Below, in pieces: positions 52,842 through 61,612 of a stretch of 64,000 nucleotides of DNA. The notes below the pieces were generated by a model that saw only the letters and a program-made list of their open reading frames with translations, ran no database searches and had not been told where the DNA came from. The translations under genes and the position numbers were made by a program. The stretch is from Nocardioides sp. LHD-245 (GTDB lineage Bacteria > Actinomycetota > Actinomycetes > Propionibacteriales > Nocardioidaceae). The DNA lies in contig NZ_JAVFWN010000011.1 in NCBI RefSeq assembly GCF_030929495.1, forward strand, positions 62,001 through 126,000. The letters are read 5' to 3'. The stretch's first letter is position 1, and each line of letters opens with the position of its first letter.

Positions 52842-54275
52842 GTGGACCCGACCGACATCGCGCGATGGCAGTTCGCCATCACGACCGTCTACCACTTCCT
52901 GTTCGTCCCGATCACGATCGGCCTCTCGGCGATCATCGCCGGCTACGAGATCACCTGGTTGCGCACCCGGGACGAGCGCTGGCTGCGGCTGACCAGGTTC
53001 TTCGGGAAGCTGTTCCTGATCAACTTCGCCATCGGTGTGGTGACCGGCATCGTGCAGGAGTTCCAGTTCGGGATGAACTGGAGCGACTACTCCCGCTTCG
53101 TCGGCGACGTGTTCGGCGCGCCCCTGGCGATCGAGGGCCTGTTGGCGTTCTTCCTCGAGTCGACCTTCCTCGGCCTGTGGATCTTCGGCTGGGACCGGCT
53201 GCCCCCGCGGCTGCACGCCGCCTGCATGGTGCTGGTGCACGTCGGCACCCTGTTCTCGGCGTACTTCATCCTCGCCGCGAACTCGTGGATGCAGCACCCG
53301 GTCGGCTACGCCTTCAACCCGGACACGGGACGCGCGGAGATGAACGACTTCGCCGCCGTCCTCTTCAACAAGGTCCAGCTCGTGACCTTCCCGCACGTCG
53401 TGCTGTCGGCCTACATGACCGGCGCGGCCTTCGTGGTCGGCATCGCGCTGTGGCACCTCCGGCGAGCGCGCACCCCCGAGGACCGGGCGGTCTATCGCCC
53501 CGCAGTCCGCACCGGCGCCTGGATCGTGCTGGTCGCGGCGCTCGGCGTCGTCGTCAGCGGCGACGTCCAGGGCAAGATCATGACCGAGGTCCAGCCGATG
53601 AAGATGGCCGCGGCCGAGGGCCTCTACGAGACCGAGGCGCCCGCCGACTTCTCCGTCTTCCAGCTCGGGACGCTCGACGGTGAGCACGAGACGTTCTCGA
53701 TCAAGGTCCCCGGCCTGCTGTCCTTCCTCGCGACCGGCACGCCCGGCGGCGAGGTCGACGGGATCAACGACCTGCGCGAGAAGTACCGGGAGACGTACGG
53801 CGCCGATCCTGGCGCGGCGTACTACTCCCCCGGCGACTACACCCCGGTCATCCCTCTGACCTACTGGTCCTTCCGGCTGATGATGGGCCTGGGCATGGCC
53901 GGGGCGGCGATCGCCGCGTGGGTCCTGTGGGCTACCCGCCGCGGCCGCGCACCCACCGGGAGAGCCGTGCTCGCCGCGGCCATCGCGCTCCCCTTCCTGC
54001 CGCTGTTCGCCAACTCCTTCGGCTGGATCTTCACCGAGCTGGGCCGCCAGCCCTGGGCCGTCTTCGGCCTGATGACGACCGAGCACTCGGTCTCCCCGGG
54101 GCTCTCGACCGGCGAGGCCTGGACCTCGCTGATCGCGCTGACGGCGGTCTACGGCGTGCTCGCGGTGGTGGAGGTGCGCCTGCTCCTCACCTGGATCCGG
54201 AAGGGCGCCGAGGAGCTGCCGCCCGACGTACCGACCGATGCCGGCGAGGATCGCCCGCTCGCCTTCGCCTACTGA
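52842..54275 (+). CDS. cydA: cytochrome bd oxidase subunit I
   Basis: 477 residues, about nine membrane spans. TVYHFLFVPITIGLS (haem-d ligand His18 region), FGKLFLINFAIGVVTGIVQEFQFG, FPHVVLSAYMTGA (b558 His), GDVQGKIMTEVQPMKMAAAEGLYE (short-type Q loop) and GRQPWAVFGLMTTEHSVSP (Met ligand region). High-affinity O2 reduction from menaquinol at the membrane. GTG 52842, operon with cydB (21 bp) and cydDC. Confidence 0.96.
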   Translation: MDPTDIARWQFAITTVYHFLFVPITIGLSAIIAGYEITWLRTRDERWLRLTRFFGKLFLINFAIGVVTGIVQEFQFGMNWSDYSRFVGDVFGAPLAIEGLLAFFLESTFLGLWIFGWDRLPPRLHAACMVLVHVGTLFSAYFILAANSWMQHPVGYAFNPDTGRAEMNDFAAVLFNKVQLVTFPHVVLSAYMTGAAFVVGIALWHLRRARTPEDRAVYRPAVRTGAWIVLVAALGVVVSGDVQGKIMTEVQPMKMAAAEGLYETEAPADFSVFQLGTLDGEHETFSIKVPGLLSFLATGTPGGEVDGINDLREKYRETYGADPGAAYYSPGDYTPVIPLTYWSFRLMMGLGMAGAAIAAWVLWATRRGRAPTGRAVLAAAIALPFLPLFANSFGWIFTELGRQPWAVFGLMTTEHSVSPGLSTGEAWTSLIALTAVYGVLAVVEVRLLLTWIRKGAEELPPDVPTDAGEDRPLAFAY

Positions 54276-54296
54276 GAACCGGAGACAGACACCGCC

Positions 54297-55325
54297 ATGG
54301 AGCTCACCACCGTCTGGTTCGTCCTGATCGCCGTCCTGTGGATCGGCTACTTCACCCTCGAGGGGTTCGACTTCGGTGTCGGCATGCTGCTGCCGGTGCT
54401 GGGCCGCGACGACACCGAGCGCCGCGTCATGATCAACACCATCGGACCCGTGTGGGACGGCAACGAGGTGTGGCTGCTGGTGGCCGGCGGCGCCACCTTC
54501 GCCGCGTTCCCGGAGTGGTACGCCACGCTGTTCAGCGGGTTCTACCTCCCGCTGCTGCTGATCCTGCTGGCGCTGATCGTCCGCGGCCTGGCCTTCGAGT
54601 ACCGCGCCAAGCGTGACGACCTGCGCTGGAAGGGCCGCTGGGACCTGGCCATCATCGTGGGCTCGTTCGTGCCGTCGCTGTTGTGGGGAGTGGCGTTCGC
54701 GAACATCCTGCGCGGAGTGCCGATCGACGCGGACCTGGAGTACGCCGGCGGCTTCTTCAACCTGCTGAGCCCCTACGCACTGCTCGGTGGCCTGACCACG
54801 CTGGCCCTCTTCCTCACCCACGGCGCGCTCTTCATCGCACTCAAGACCGACGGGGAGATCCGGCACCGGGCCCGGCGCCTGGCGGTCCCGCTGGTCGGCG
54901 TGGCCGCGCTCCTCGCGGTGGCCTTCCTCGCCTGGACCCAGCAGCAGACGGGGACGGCGGGCTCCGCGGTCGCCTTCGTGGTGGCGGCGCTGGCCCTGGT
55001 CGGCGCGGGTCTGGGGGCCCGCGCCGGCCGGGAGGGCTGGGCGTTCCTCGGCACCTTCGTGGCGATCGGGCTCGCGGTCGCGGGGCTCTTCCTCGCGCTC
55101 TTCCCCGACGTGATGCCGACGACCCTCGCCGACGGCGCCGGACTGACGACGACCAACGCCGCCGCGACGGCGTACACGCTGAAGATCATGACGGTCACCG
55201 CGGTCGTGTTCACGCCGCTGGTGCTCGCCTACCAGGGCTGGACCTACTGGGTGTTCCGCAAGCGGATCGCCACGCACCACATCCCGCCCGCTCCCGCGGC
55301 CACAGTGACCGCGGCCGCCCGATGA
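54297..55325 (+). CDS. cydB: cytochrome bd oxidase subunit II
   Basis: 342 residues, eight or nine membrane spans. TVWFVLIAVLWIGYFTLEGF, GIGPVWDGNEVWLLV-type block (here TIGPVWDGNEVWLLVAGGA), FRAFAFEYR-type (GLAFEYRAK) and KIMTVTAVVFTPLVLAYQGW. It partners CydA. Its stop overlaps the cydDC start (ATGA). Confidence 0.95.
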   Translation: MELTTVWFVLIAVLWIGYFTLEGFDFGVGMLLPVLGRDDTERRVMINTIGPVWDGNEVWLLVAGGATFAAFPEWYATLFSGFYLPLLLILLALIVRGLAFEYRAKRDDLRWKGRWDLAIIVGSFVPSLLWGVAFANILRGVPIDADLEYAGGFFNLLSPYALLGGLTTLALFLTHGALFIALKTDGEIRHRARRLAVPLVGVAALLAVAFLAWTQQQTGTAGSAVAFVVAALALVGAGLGARAGREGWAFLGTFVAIGLAVAGLFLALFPDVMPTTLADGAGLTTTNAAATAYTLKIMTVTAVVFTPLVLAYQGWTYWVFRKRIATHHIPPAPAATVTAAAR

Positions 55326-58300
55326 GGCCCTCGGACCCGCGCCTGCGCGCGATGCTCGCCCCGGCCCGCGCCGGCCTCACCGGCGTCGTCGTGGCCGGGG
55401 CGCTGGGCGGGGCCCTGGTCATCGCCCAGGCCTGGGTGGTGGCGGGGCTGATCATCGCCGTGCTCCGCGGCCAGGAGCTGACCGGGTGGGCGCTCGGCGT
55501 CGTCGGGATCCTGACCCTGCGCGCGGTGGTCGGCTCCGCCGCGGACCAGTGCGCCGCACGCGCGGCCGCGGTGATCAGCACGGTGCTGCGGCACCGCCTG
55601 GTCCGCGCCCATGTCGAGCGGACCGGCGCCGCGGCGACGTCGGGCGAGGAGGCGGTGCTGGTCACCCGAGGCGTCTCCGCCGCCGAGCCCTATGTCACGC
55701 GCTACGTACCCGCCGTCGTGGTGGCGGCGGTCCTCCCGCCGCTCACCGTGCTCGCGATCGCCACCCAGGATCTGCTGAGCGCGATCATCGTGCTCGCCAC
55801 GCTGCCGCTGATACCGGTCTTCGGCGCGCTGGTCGGCCTGGCGACGCGGGACCGCGCCGAGGAGCAGTGGCGCGCGATGGCCTCCCTGTCGGGACACTTC
55901 CTCGACGTCGTGCGCGGCCTGCCGACCCTGGTCGCGCACCGCCGGGCCCGCGCCCAGTCCGGCCGGATCGCGGAGGTCACCGACCGCTACCGCCGCGCCT
56001 CGCTGCGCACGCTGCGGGTCGCGTTCGCCTCCTCCGCCGTGCTCGAGCTGGTCGCGACGCTCTCGGTCGCGCTGGTGGCCGTCACGATCGGGGTTCGGCT
56101 GGCATCGGGGTCGGTCGGCCTGCAGACCGCACTCGTCGTGCTGCTGCTCGCTCCGGAGGCGTACTGGCCACTGCGTCGGGTCGGTGCGGAGTTCCACGCC
56201 GCCGCCGAGGGCGCGGCGACGTTCACGGAGGCGCACGACCTGCTCGCCGACGGCCTGACCGAGACCGTCGACGCTGCTGCCCCATGGGGCGCGCCACTCG
56301 TGCTCGACGGCGTCACGGTGACCTACCCCGGTCGGGCCGTCCCCGCCGTGGCCGACGTCTCCGCGCTCGTCCCCGCGCGCGGGATCACCGCGCTGGTGGG
56401 GCCGTCGGGCTGCGGCAAGTCGACGCTGCTCTCGGCCGTCGCGGGCCTACTCCCGGTACCGGCCGGGAGCATCACCGCCGGCGGCCGGCCGGTCGGCGGC
56501 CCGTCGTGGCAGACGCAGGTCGCCTGGCTGCCACAGCAGCCGCGGTTCGTGGCGGGAAGTGTCGCCGACAACCTCCGTCTCGCGCGCGCCGATGCCGACG
56601 ACGAGGCACTCTGGGCGGCGCTGCGCGAGGTCGCCCTCGAGGAGCGGATCCGCGCGCTCCCCGCCGGTCTCGCCACGCCGCTGGGCGAGGACGGGCTGAC
56701 CCTCTCGGCCGGAGAGCGAGCCCGGCTGGCGCTGGCCCGGGTGGTGCTGGCCGAGCGGCCCTGGGTGCTGCTCGACGAGCCGACCGCCCACCTCGACGAC
56801 CTGACCGAGCAGGTCATCGCCGACACCATCGTCGCCCTGGGCCGGCGCAGCGCCGTCCTCGTCGTCGCGCACCGGCCACGGCTGGTCGGCCTGACCGAGC
56901 ACCGGATCGTGCTGCCGGCCGCCGCATCCCGGCCTGCCCCGGCGTCCGGTCCCGCGCCCCGGATCACGGTCCCGACCGGCTCCACCAGCACCTCGATGCC
57001 GGCCACCACCTCCGCTCCGGCCGTCCGTGAGCGCCGCCTGCTCGCCGGCGCCGCCGTGATCGGCGCACTGGCCTCCGCGTCCGGTGTGGCGCTCACCGCG
57101 ACGGCCGGCTGGCTGATCGTCCAGGCCTCGACCCGCCCGGCCGTGCTCACGCTGCTCGTCGCGATCGTCGGCGTCCGAGCCTTCGGCCTCGCCCGGCCCG
57201 TGCTGCGCTATGTCGAGCGGTTGCGCGCCCACGATGCGGCGTTGCGCCTGCTCGCCCGCCGCCGGGTCGAGATGTACGACCTTCTCGTCCCCCTGGTGCC
57301 CGCCCGGTTGGGCCGCCGACGCGGCGACCTGCTCAGCTCCGTCGTCGACGATGTCGACAGCGTCGTGGACCGCCAGCTGCGGGTCCGGATGCCACTGGTC
57401 CAGCTCTGCCTCGTCGGCCTGCTGGCGAGCGCGGGCGCGACCCTGCTGCATCCGCCGGCGGGCATCGTGGTCGCGGGCGCGGTGCTGGCCGGGCCGATCG
57501 CGTTCCTCGTCGCCCGCCACGGCGCTCGCTCGGCCGAGCGCAGGCTGGTCGGCCTGCGCGCCGAGCTCTCGGCGTCCGTGGTCGAGGCGGTCCAGGTCGC
57601 GGACGAGCTGCGCATGTGGCAGCGCGCGACGGCGACGGCCGACCGGGTCGCAGCGACGAGCGCCCGGATGGGCGCCATCGCCGCCGTCGCCGTCCGCTGG
57701 CTGGCCGCCGCTCGCGCCCTGGTCCTGGTCGGGAGCGGCGCAGCCGTGGCCGCCACCGCCGCCGTGACCACGGGAGCCGTCGCCGACGGATCACTCTCGG
57801 GTCCGCTGATGGCGCTGCTGGTGCTCCTGCCCCTGGCACTCGCCGACGTCGCGCTCCCCTGCGCCGACGCGGGCCTGCTCGCCGCGCGCACGGCAGCCGC
57901 CGACGCACGGCTCCGGGCGCTCGAGCACACGACACCCGCGGTTGCCGACGTCCCGGGCCGCGCCGCCCCGCACGGTCACGACATCACGCTCGACCGGATG
58001 GAGGCCCGGTGGGACACCCGGGCGCCCCTGACCGCACCGGTCTCGCTCGAGCTCAGACCGGGCGACCGGGTCGCCGTGGTCGGGCCGTCCGGATCCGGCA
58101 AGAGCACGCTCGCCGCGGTCCTGCTGCGCTTCCTCGACTCCGCCCGCGGCACCGCGGAGCTCGGCGGCGCGCCGCTGGAGCACCTCGGCCTCGACGACGT
58201 ACGACGCCGGGTCGGTCTCGTCGACGACCACCCGCACGTCTTCGCCACCACCGTGGCCGAGAACGTCCGTCTGGCCCGGCCGGAGGCCACCGACGCCGAG

Positions 58301-58690
58301 GTCGACGACGCGCTGCGCCGGGCCCACCTGGGCCCCTGGCTCGACGCGCTGCCCGACGGACTCGGCACCTGGGTCGGCGCGGGGCATGCGGACGTGTCCG
58401 GGGGCGAGCGGGCCCGGATCGGCGTGGCCCGCGCGCTGCTCGCCGACCAGCCGGTCCTGGTGCTGGACGAGCCGACGGCCCACCTCGACGGGGCGACCGC
58501 CGCCGCCCTGGCCCGCGAGGTCCTCGCCGGGGCGCGCGAGCGATCGGTCCTGTGGATCACCCACGGTGCCGCGGGACGGGACCTGGTCGACCGGACGGTC
58601 CGTCTGACGCCGCGGGCCGAAGGTCCTGCCCGGTCCAGGGCCTCGGCCCGTGTCGCGCCCGGCCCGCTCCCGGAAGGCTTGGATCCATGA
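55322..58690 (+). CDS. cydDC: fused CydDC ABC transporter for cytochrome bd assembly
   Basis: 1122 residues, both half-transporters in one chain. CydD half: six TM (about 15-310), Walker A GPSGCGKST, signature LSAGERARLALARV, Walker B WVLLDEPTAHLDD. A Pro/Thr linker (about 535-565). CydC half: six TM (about 570-850), Walker A GPSGSGKSTL, signature VSGGERARIGVARALL, Walker B LVLDEPTAHLDG. It exports cysteine/glutathione-like thiols for CydAB maturation. ATG 55322 and its stop are both in 4-bp overlaps. Confidence 0.95.
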   Translation: MRPSDPRLRAMLAPARAGLTGVVVAGALGGALVIAQAWVVAGLIIAVLRGQELTGWALGVVGILTLRAVVGSAADQCAARAAAVISTVLRHRLVRAHVERTGAAATSGEEAVLVTRGVSAAEPYVTRYVPAVVVAAVLPPLTVLAIATQDLLSAIIVLATLPLIPVFGALVGLATRDRAEEQWRAMASLSGHFLDVVRGLPTLVAHRRARAQSGRIAEVTDRYRRASLRTLRVAFASSAVLELVATLSVALVAVTIGVRLASGSVGLQTALVVLLLAPEAYWPLRRVGAEFHAAAEGAATFTEAHDLLADGLTETVDAAAPWGAPLVLDGVTVTYPGRAVPAVADVSALVPARGITALVGPSGCGKSTLLSAVAGLLPVPAGSITAGGRPVGGPSWQTQVAWLPQQPRFVAGSVADNLRLARADADDEALWAALREVALEERIRALPAGLATPLGEDGLTLSAGERARLALARVVLAERPWVLLDEPTAHLDDLTEQVIADTIVALGRRSAVLVVAHRPRLVGLTEHRIVLPAAASRPAPASGPAPRITVPTGSTSTSMPATTSAPAVRERRLLAGAAVIGALASASGVALTATAGWLIVQASTRPAVLTLLVAIVGVRAFGLARPVLRYVERLRAHDAALRLLARRRVEMYDLLVPLVPARLGRRRGDLLSSVVDDVDSVVDRQLRVRMPLVQLCLVGLLASAGATLLHPPAGIVVAGAVLAGPIAFLVARHGARSAERRLVGLRAELSASVVEAVQVADELRMWQRATATADRVAATSARMGAIAAVAVRWLAAARALVLVGSGAAVAATAAVTTGAVADGSLSGPLMALLVLLPLALADVALPCADAGLLAARTAAADARLRALEHTTPAVADVPGRAAPHGHDITLDRMEARWDTRAPLTAPVSLELRPGDRVAVVGPSGSGKSTLAAVLLRFLDSARGTAELGGAPLEHLGLDDVRRRVGLVDDHPHVFATTVAENVRLARPEATDAEVDDALRRAHLGPWLDALPDGLGTWVGAGHADVSGGERARIGVARALLADQPVLVLDEPTAHLDGATAAALAREVLAGARERSVLWITHGAAGRDLVDRTVRLTPRAEGPARSRASARVAPGPLPEGLDP

Positions 58691-59622
58691 CCACCACCGA
58701 CACCGACACCGGTGAGCACCGGATCGCACCCACCAGCATCGTCGTCGCCACCGACGGCTCCGACGATGCCGACCGGGCGGTCCACTGGGCTGCCGAGCAG
58801 GCCTTCCTCGAGCGGCGGCCGCTGACCGTCGTGACCGCCATCGGCATACCCGGCGTACCGGCGGTCGCGTGGAGCGGAGTGGGCGCGGCGTACGCCTACG
58901 ACCCCGAGCAACTCCAGGAGAGCGGCCGCGCCATCACTCGTCAGGCGGTCGAGCTCGCCCGGCACCTCCACCCCGGACTGGACGTCTCGAGCGTCGTCCT
59001 GGTCGGAGATCCCCGCAGTGTGCTGGTCGACCTCTCCCGCGATGTCCACCTCATCGTGATGGGCTCCCGCGGACGGGGCGTCTTCCGCAGCAAGGTCCTG
59101 GGCTCGGTGAGCGCGGCGGTCAGCCGCGACGCCGACTGCCCGGTCGTCGTATGCCGACCCCAGCGGCACGAGCAGCCGCCCGACGGGGGCGTCCTCGTCG
59201 GCGCCGACGGCACCCCGGAGTCGTTGCCGGTCCTCGAGTTCGCGTTCGCCCAGGCCTCCCTGATGGACCTGCCGCTCACCGTGGTCCATGCCGTCTGGGA
59301 CGAGATCGGCGCCGCGCACGGACCGGTGATGGTCTCTCCCCGCGAGTCCGGCCTGGACGAGTACCGCGTGCTCCTCGGCGAGAGCGTCGCCGGCATCTCG
59401 TCGAAGTTCCCCGAGGTCGCCGTCGACCTGCGGTTGGCCCGCGGCATGGCCGAGGACTGCCTCACCGACACGAGCGCGACGTGGAACCTGATCGTCGTCG
59501 GCCGTCACCCGGTCGACTCGCTGCTGCGCCTGGTCACCGGCGCGGTCGCCACCACCGTCGTGGAGAGGTCGCGGACCACCGTGGCCGTCGTACCGCAGGC
59601 CGACCCGCCTGCCGAAGTCTGA
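58687..59622 (+). CDS. universal stress protein, two tandem Usp domains
   Basis: 311 residues. Domain 1 (about 15-158) with IVVATDGSDDADRAVHWAAEQ and the ATP loop MGSRGRGVFRSKVLGSVSAAV (G-2x-G-9x-GS); domain 2 (about 168-305) with VLVGADGTPESLPVLEFAF and VVGRHPVDSLLRLVTGAVATT, where the loop is degenerate. ATP-binding stress protein, typical DosR-regulon member. It overlaps the cydDC stop (ATGA), so it is cotranscribed with the cytochrome bd operon. Confidence 0.92.
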   Translation: MTTTDTDTGEHRIAPTSIVVATDGSDDADRAVHWAAEQAFLERRPLTVVTAIGIPGVPAVAWSGVGAAYAYDPEQLQESGRAITRQAVELARHLHPGLDVSSVVLVGDPRSVLVDLSRDVHLIVMGSRGRGVFRSKVLGSVSAAVSRDADCPVVVCRPQRHEQPPDGGVLVGADGTPESLPVLEFAFAQASLMDLPLTVVHAVWDEIGAAHGPVMVSPRESGLDEYRVLLGESVAGISSKFPEVAVDLRLARGMAEDCLTDTSATWNLIVVGRHPVDSLLRLVTGAVATTVVERSRTTVAVVPQADPPAEV

Positions 59623-59631
59623 GGAGGATCC

Positions 59632-60468
59632 TTGAACACCATCCGACCGGGCAGCATCGTGGTCGCTGCCGACGGCTCCACCCACGCCGCCCGCGCCCTC
59701 GACTGGGCCGCGACGCAGGCGGCCCTCGAGGGGCGGCCGTTGGCGGTGGTGACCGCCGGCGAGGGCGACGTACGGCGGGTCAACGACGCGGCGCTCCGCC
59801 AGGCCGGGGAGCTCGCCCCCGACGTCGACGCGATCGGGCTGACCGCCCCCGGCGACCCGCGCGCGGTCCTGGTCGACCTCTCCCGCGACGCCCACCTGCT
59901 CGTCCTGGGCTCCCGCGGTCGCGGCACCGTGCGCAGCATGCTGCTCGGCTCGGTGAGCACCGCGGTGAGCGGGCTCGCCTCCTGCCCCGTCGTCGTGTGC
60001 CGGCCACAGGCCGACGAACACCCGGGCAAGGGCGTGATCGTCGGCATCGACGGCACCGCCTCCTCGCTCCCCGTCCTCGACTTCGCCTTCGCCCAGGCGG
60101 CGCTGCGCGGCCAGGGCCTCACCGTCGTCCACGTCGTGTGGGACGTCGTGGCCGCCGTCGCCGGGCTCCGCAACGTGCGGGTCGACGACCTCGACCTGGG
60201 TCCCGAGGACGAGGCGCACCTCCTCCTCGCCGAGTCCGTCGCCGGATTCGGCGAGAAGTACCCCGACGTGCGGGTCACCCTCCGCGTCACGCACGGACTG
60301 GTGGACGACGTGCTCGGCAGCCGCACCGCGGCCTGGGAGCTGGTCGTCGTCGGTCGGCATCCCCTCGACACCGTCGGCCGCCTGGTCACCGGGTCGATCG
60401 CGACCGCCGTCGTCGAGCGCGCCCGCACCACCGTCGCCGTCGTGCCCGAGCCGTCGGATCAGAGCTGA
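59632..60468 (+). CDS. universal stress protein, two tandem Usp domains (paralogue)
   Basis: 278 residues, a shorter paralogue of the preceding protein: IVVAADGSTHAARALDWAATQ, LGSRGRGTVRSMLLGSVSTAV, VIVGIDGTASSLPVLDFAF and VVGRHPLDTVGRLVTGSIAT. TTG 59632 is the start, after GAGGAGGA. It lies 9 bp beyond the first Usp gene, last gene of the block. Confidence 0.9.
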   Translation: MNTIRPGSIVVAADGSTHAARALDWAATQAALEGRPLAVVTAGEGDVRRVNDAALRQAGELAPDVDAIGLTAPGDPRAVLVDLSRDAHLLVLGSRGRGTVRSMLLGSVSTAVSGLASCPVVVCRPQADEHPGKGVIVGIDGTASSLPVLDFAFAQAALRGQGLTVVHVVWDVVAAVAGLRNVRVDDLDLGPEDEAHLLLAESVAGFGEKYPDVRVTLRVTHGLVDDVLGSRTAAWELVVVGRHPLDTVGRLVTGSIATAVVERARTTVAVVPEPSDQS

Positions 60469-61224
60469 TCAGCACCACGCCCGGCGGCCGTCGGGAGCCA
60501 GGTCCCGGTCGTGGAGCACGATGCCGAGCCGGGAGCCGTAGGCCGCGCAGGCCCGCCGGAAGTCTCGGGCGCGGTACTCGACGACCAGCACCCGGTCGCC
60601 GTACGACGCGACGTAGCAACCGCACTCGTCGTAGCGCCCGCACTCCTCGGCGACCGCGAAGTCGAAGCCGAGGGCGCGCCCGTCCAGCCCCGCCCAGTTC
60701 TTCTGGGCGATCGCCAGACCGGCGGCGTGGGCCCGGGCGGTGAGCAGCCGGGCGTACCGCTTCGCGTGGCGGGGCCGGAGCAGGCCGTGGCTGCGGGAGA
60801 AGGAGTCCAGGTTGTCGATCTCGACGGCGTCGTACCCGGCCTGGGCGCAGCCGTCGATCCAGCGGCCCACGACCCTGGCCAGTCGCTCGCGCTTGGCGGC
60901 CGTGCGGATGTCGAGCAGCCACTCGCCCCAGGCATCGTCGACCACCGGCCGGCCGCCGTCGCGCAGGACCAGCGCGGGATGCCGGAGCCACCGCCTCCGC
61001 TCGTCCGGCTGGGTCTGGAAGCCGTTGACGTAGCAGACGTTGTAGCGTCCCGGCTCCGGCGCCGCCCGCCTGTCCCGGACGACGATGCCGACGGTCGCGG
61101 CGGGCGGGACCGCGCCACCGAGCTGGTAGTCGAGGTCCACCCCACCCGGCGGCGGAGTCACCGGCGGGGTCGCCGGCGCCGACCCGAGCGCGAGCGCGAG
61201 ACCGAGCAGGAGCGCCGGCAGCAT
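60469..61224 (-). CDS. GH114-type (endo-alpha-1,4-polygalactosaminidase-like) secreted protein
   Basis: 251 residues. Signal peptide (MLPALLLGLALALGSAPA), then a TIM-barrel GH114 pattern: VDLDYQLGGA, NVCYVNGFQTQ, GYDAVEIDNLDSFSR (acid), AGLAIAQKNWAGLDGRAL, FAVAEECGRYDECG. It probably cuts a galactosaminogalactan-like polymer outside the cell. ATG 61224 shares one base with the stop of the zinc-finger gene, so the two are coupled. Confidence 0.85.
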   Translation of the reverse strand: MLPALLLGLALALGSAPATPPVTPPPGGVDLDYQLGGAVPPAATVGIVVRDRRAAPEPGRYNVCYVNGFQTQPDERRRWLRHPALVLRDGGRPVVDDAWGEWLLDIRTAAKRERLARVVGRWIDGCAQAGYDAVEIDNLDSFSRSHGLLRPRHAKRYARLLTARAHAAGLAIAQKNWAGLDGRALGFDFAVAEECGRYDECGCYVASYGDRVLVVEYRARDFRRACAAYGSRLGIVLHDRDLAPDGRRAWC

Positions 61225-61574
61225 CAGTGGATGAGCTCGCGCCAGTTCAGCGGCACCCGGCCACGCGGGCCGGGCGCCGGCTGGTCGTCGGGATGGCTGG
61301 TCGGCGCCGCGAGCTCCGGGCCGGACCCGTAGTCCTCGGCGGCGTAGTCCCAGAACCAGTCCTCGCCCGGCTCGAACGACTGGACGACGGGGTGTCCGGT
61401 CGCCCGGAAGTGTGCGCTCGCGTGCTGGGCGGGCGAGCTGTCGCAGCAGCCTACCCGTCCGCACGCGGCGCACCGCCGCAGGTGCACCCACCAGCCCTCC
61501 GCTGCCGCGCAGTCGGCGCAGCCCGGCCCGCTGGGTGGGACGTCGGTCGCGATCGCGGGGATCTCCTCAGCCAT
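61224..61574 (-). CDS. UBP-type zinc-finger protein
   Basis: 116 residues. Cys/His pattern CADCAAAEGWWVHLRRCAAC, GRVGCCDSSPAQHASAHFRAT, GHPVVQSFEPGEDWFWDYA is the zf-UBP (ubiquitin-C-terminal-hydrolase Zn finger) domain that many actinobacteria carry without ubiquitin. Reverse-strand TAGGGT (61581-61586) ends 6 nt before ATG 61574 (leaderless). Role unknown; coupled to a secreted glycosidase. Confidence 0.88.
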   Translation of the reverse strand: MAEEIPAIATDVPPSGPGCADCAAAEGWWVHLRRCAACGRVGCCDSSPAQHASAHFRATGHPVVQSFEPGEDWFWDYAAEDYGSGPELAAPTSHPDDQPAPGPRGRVPLNWRELIH

Positions 61575-61612
61575 GTCCCGACCCTAGGAACCGGGCCAGG
61601 GGATGTACAGCC

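Noticed and set aside
51804..55280. A 1158-codon reverse open frame opposite the nitroreductase and cydAB
   Set aside because: Composition is HQ/EG/R-rich without domains; the forward strand holds well-defined cytochrome bd genes.
57976..60360. A 794-codon reverse open frame opposite cydDC and the Usp genes
   Set aside because: Shadow of the Usp repeats; no recognised motif.
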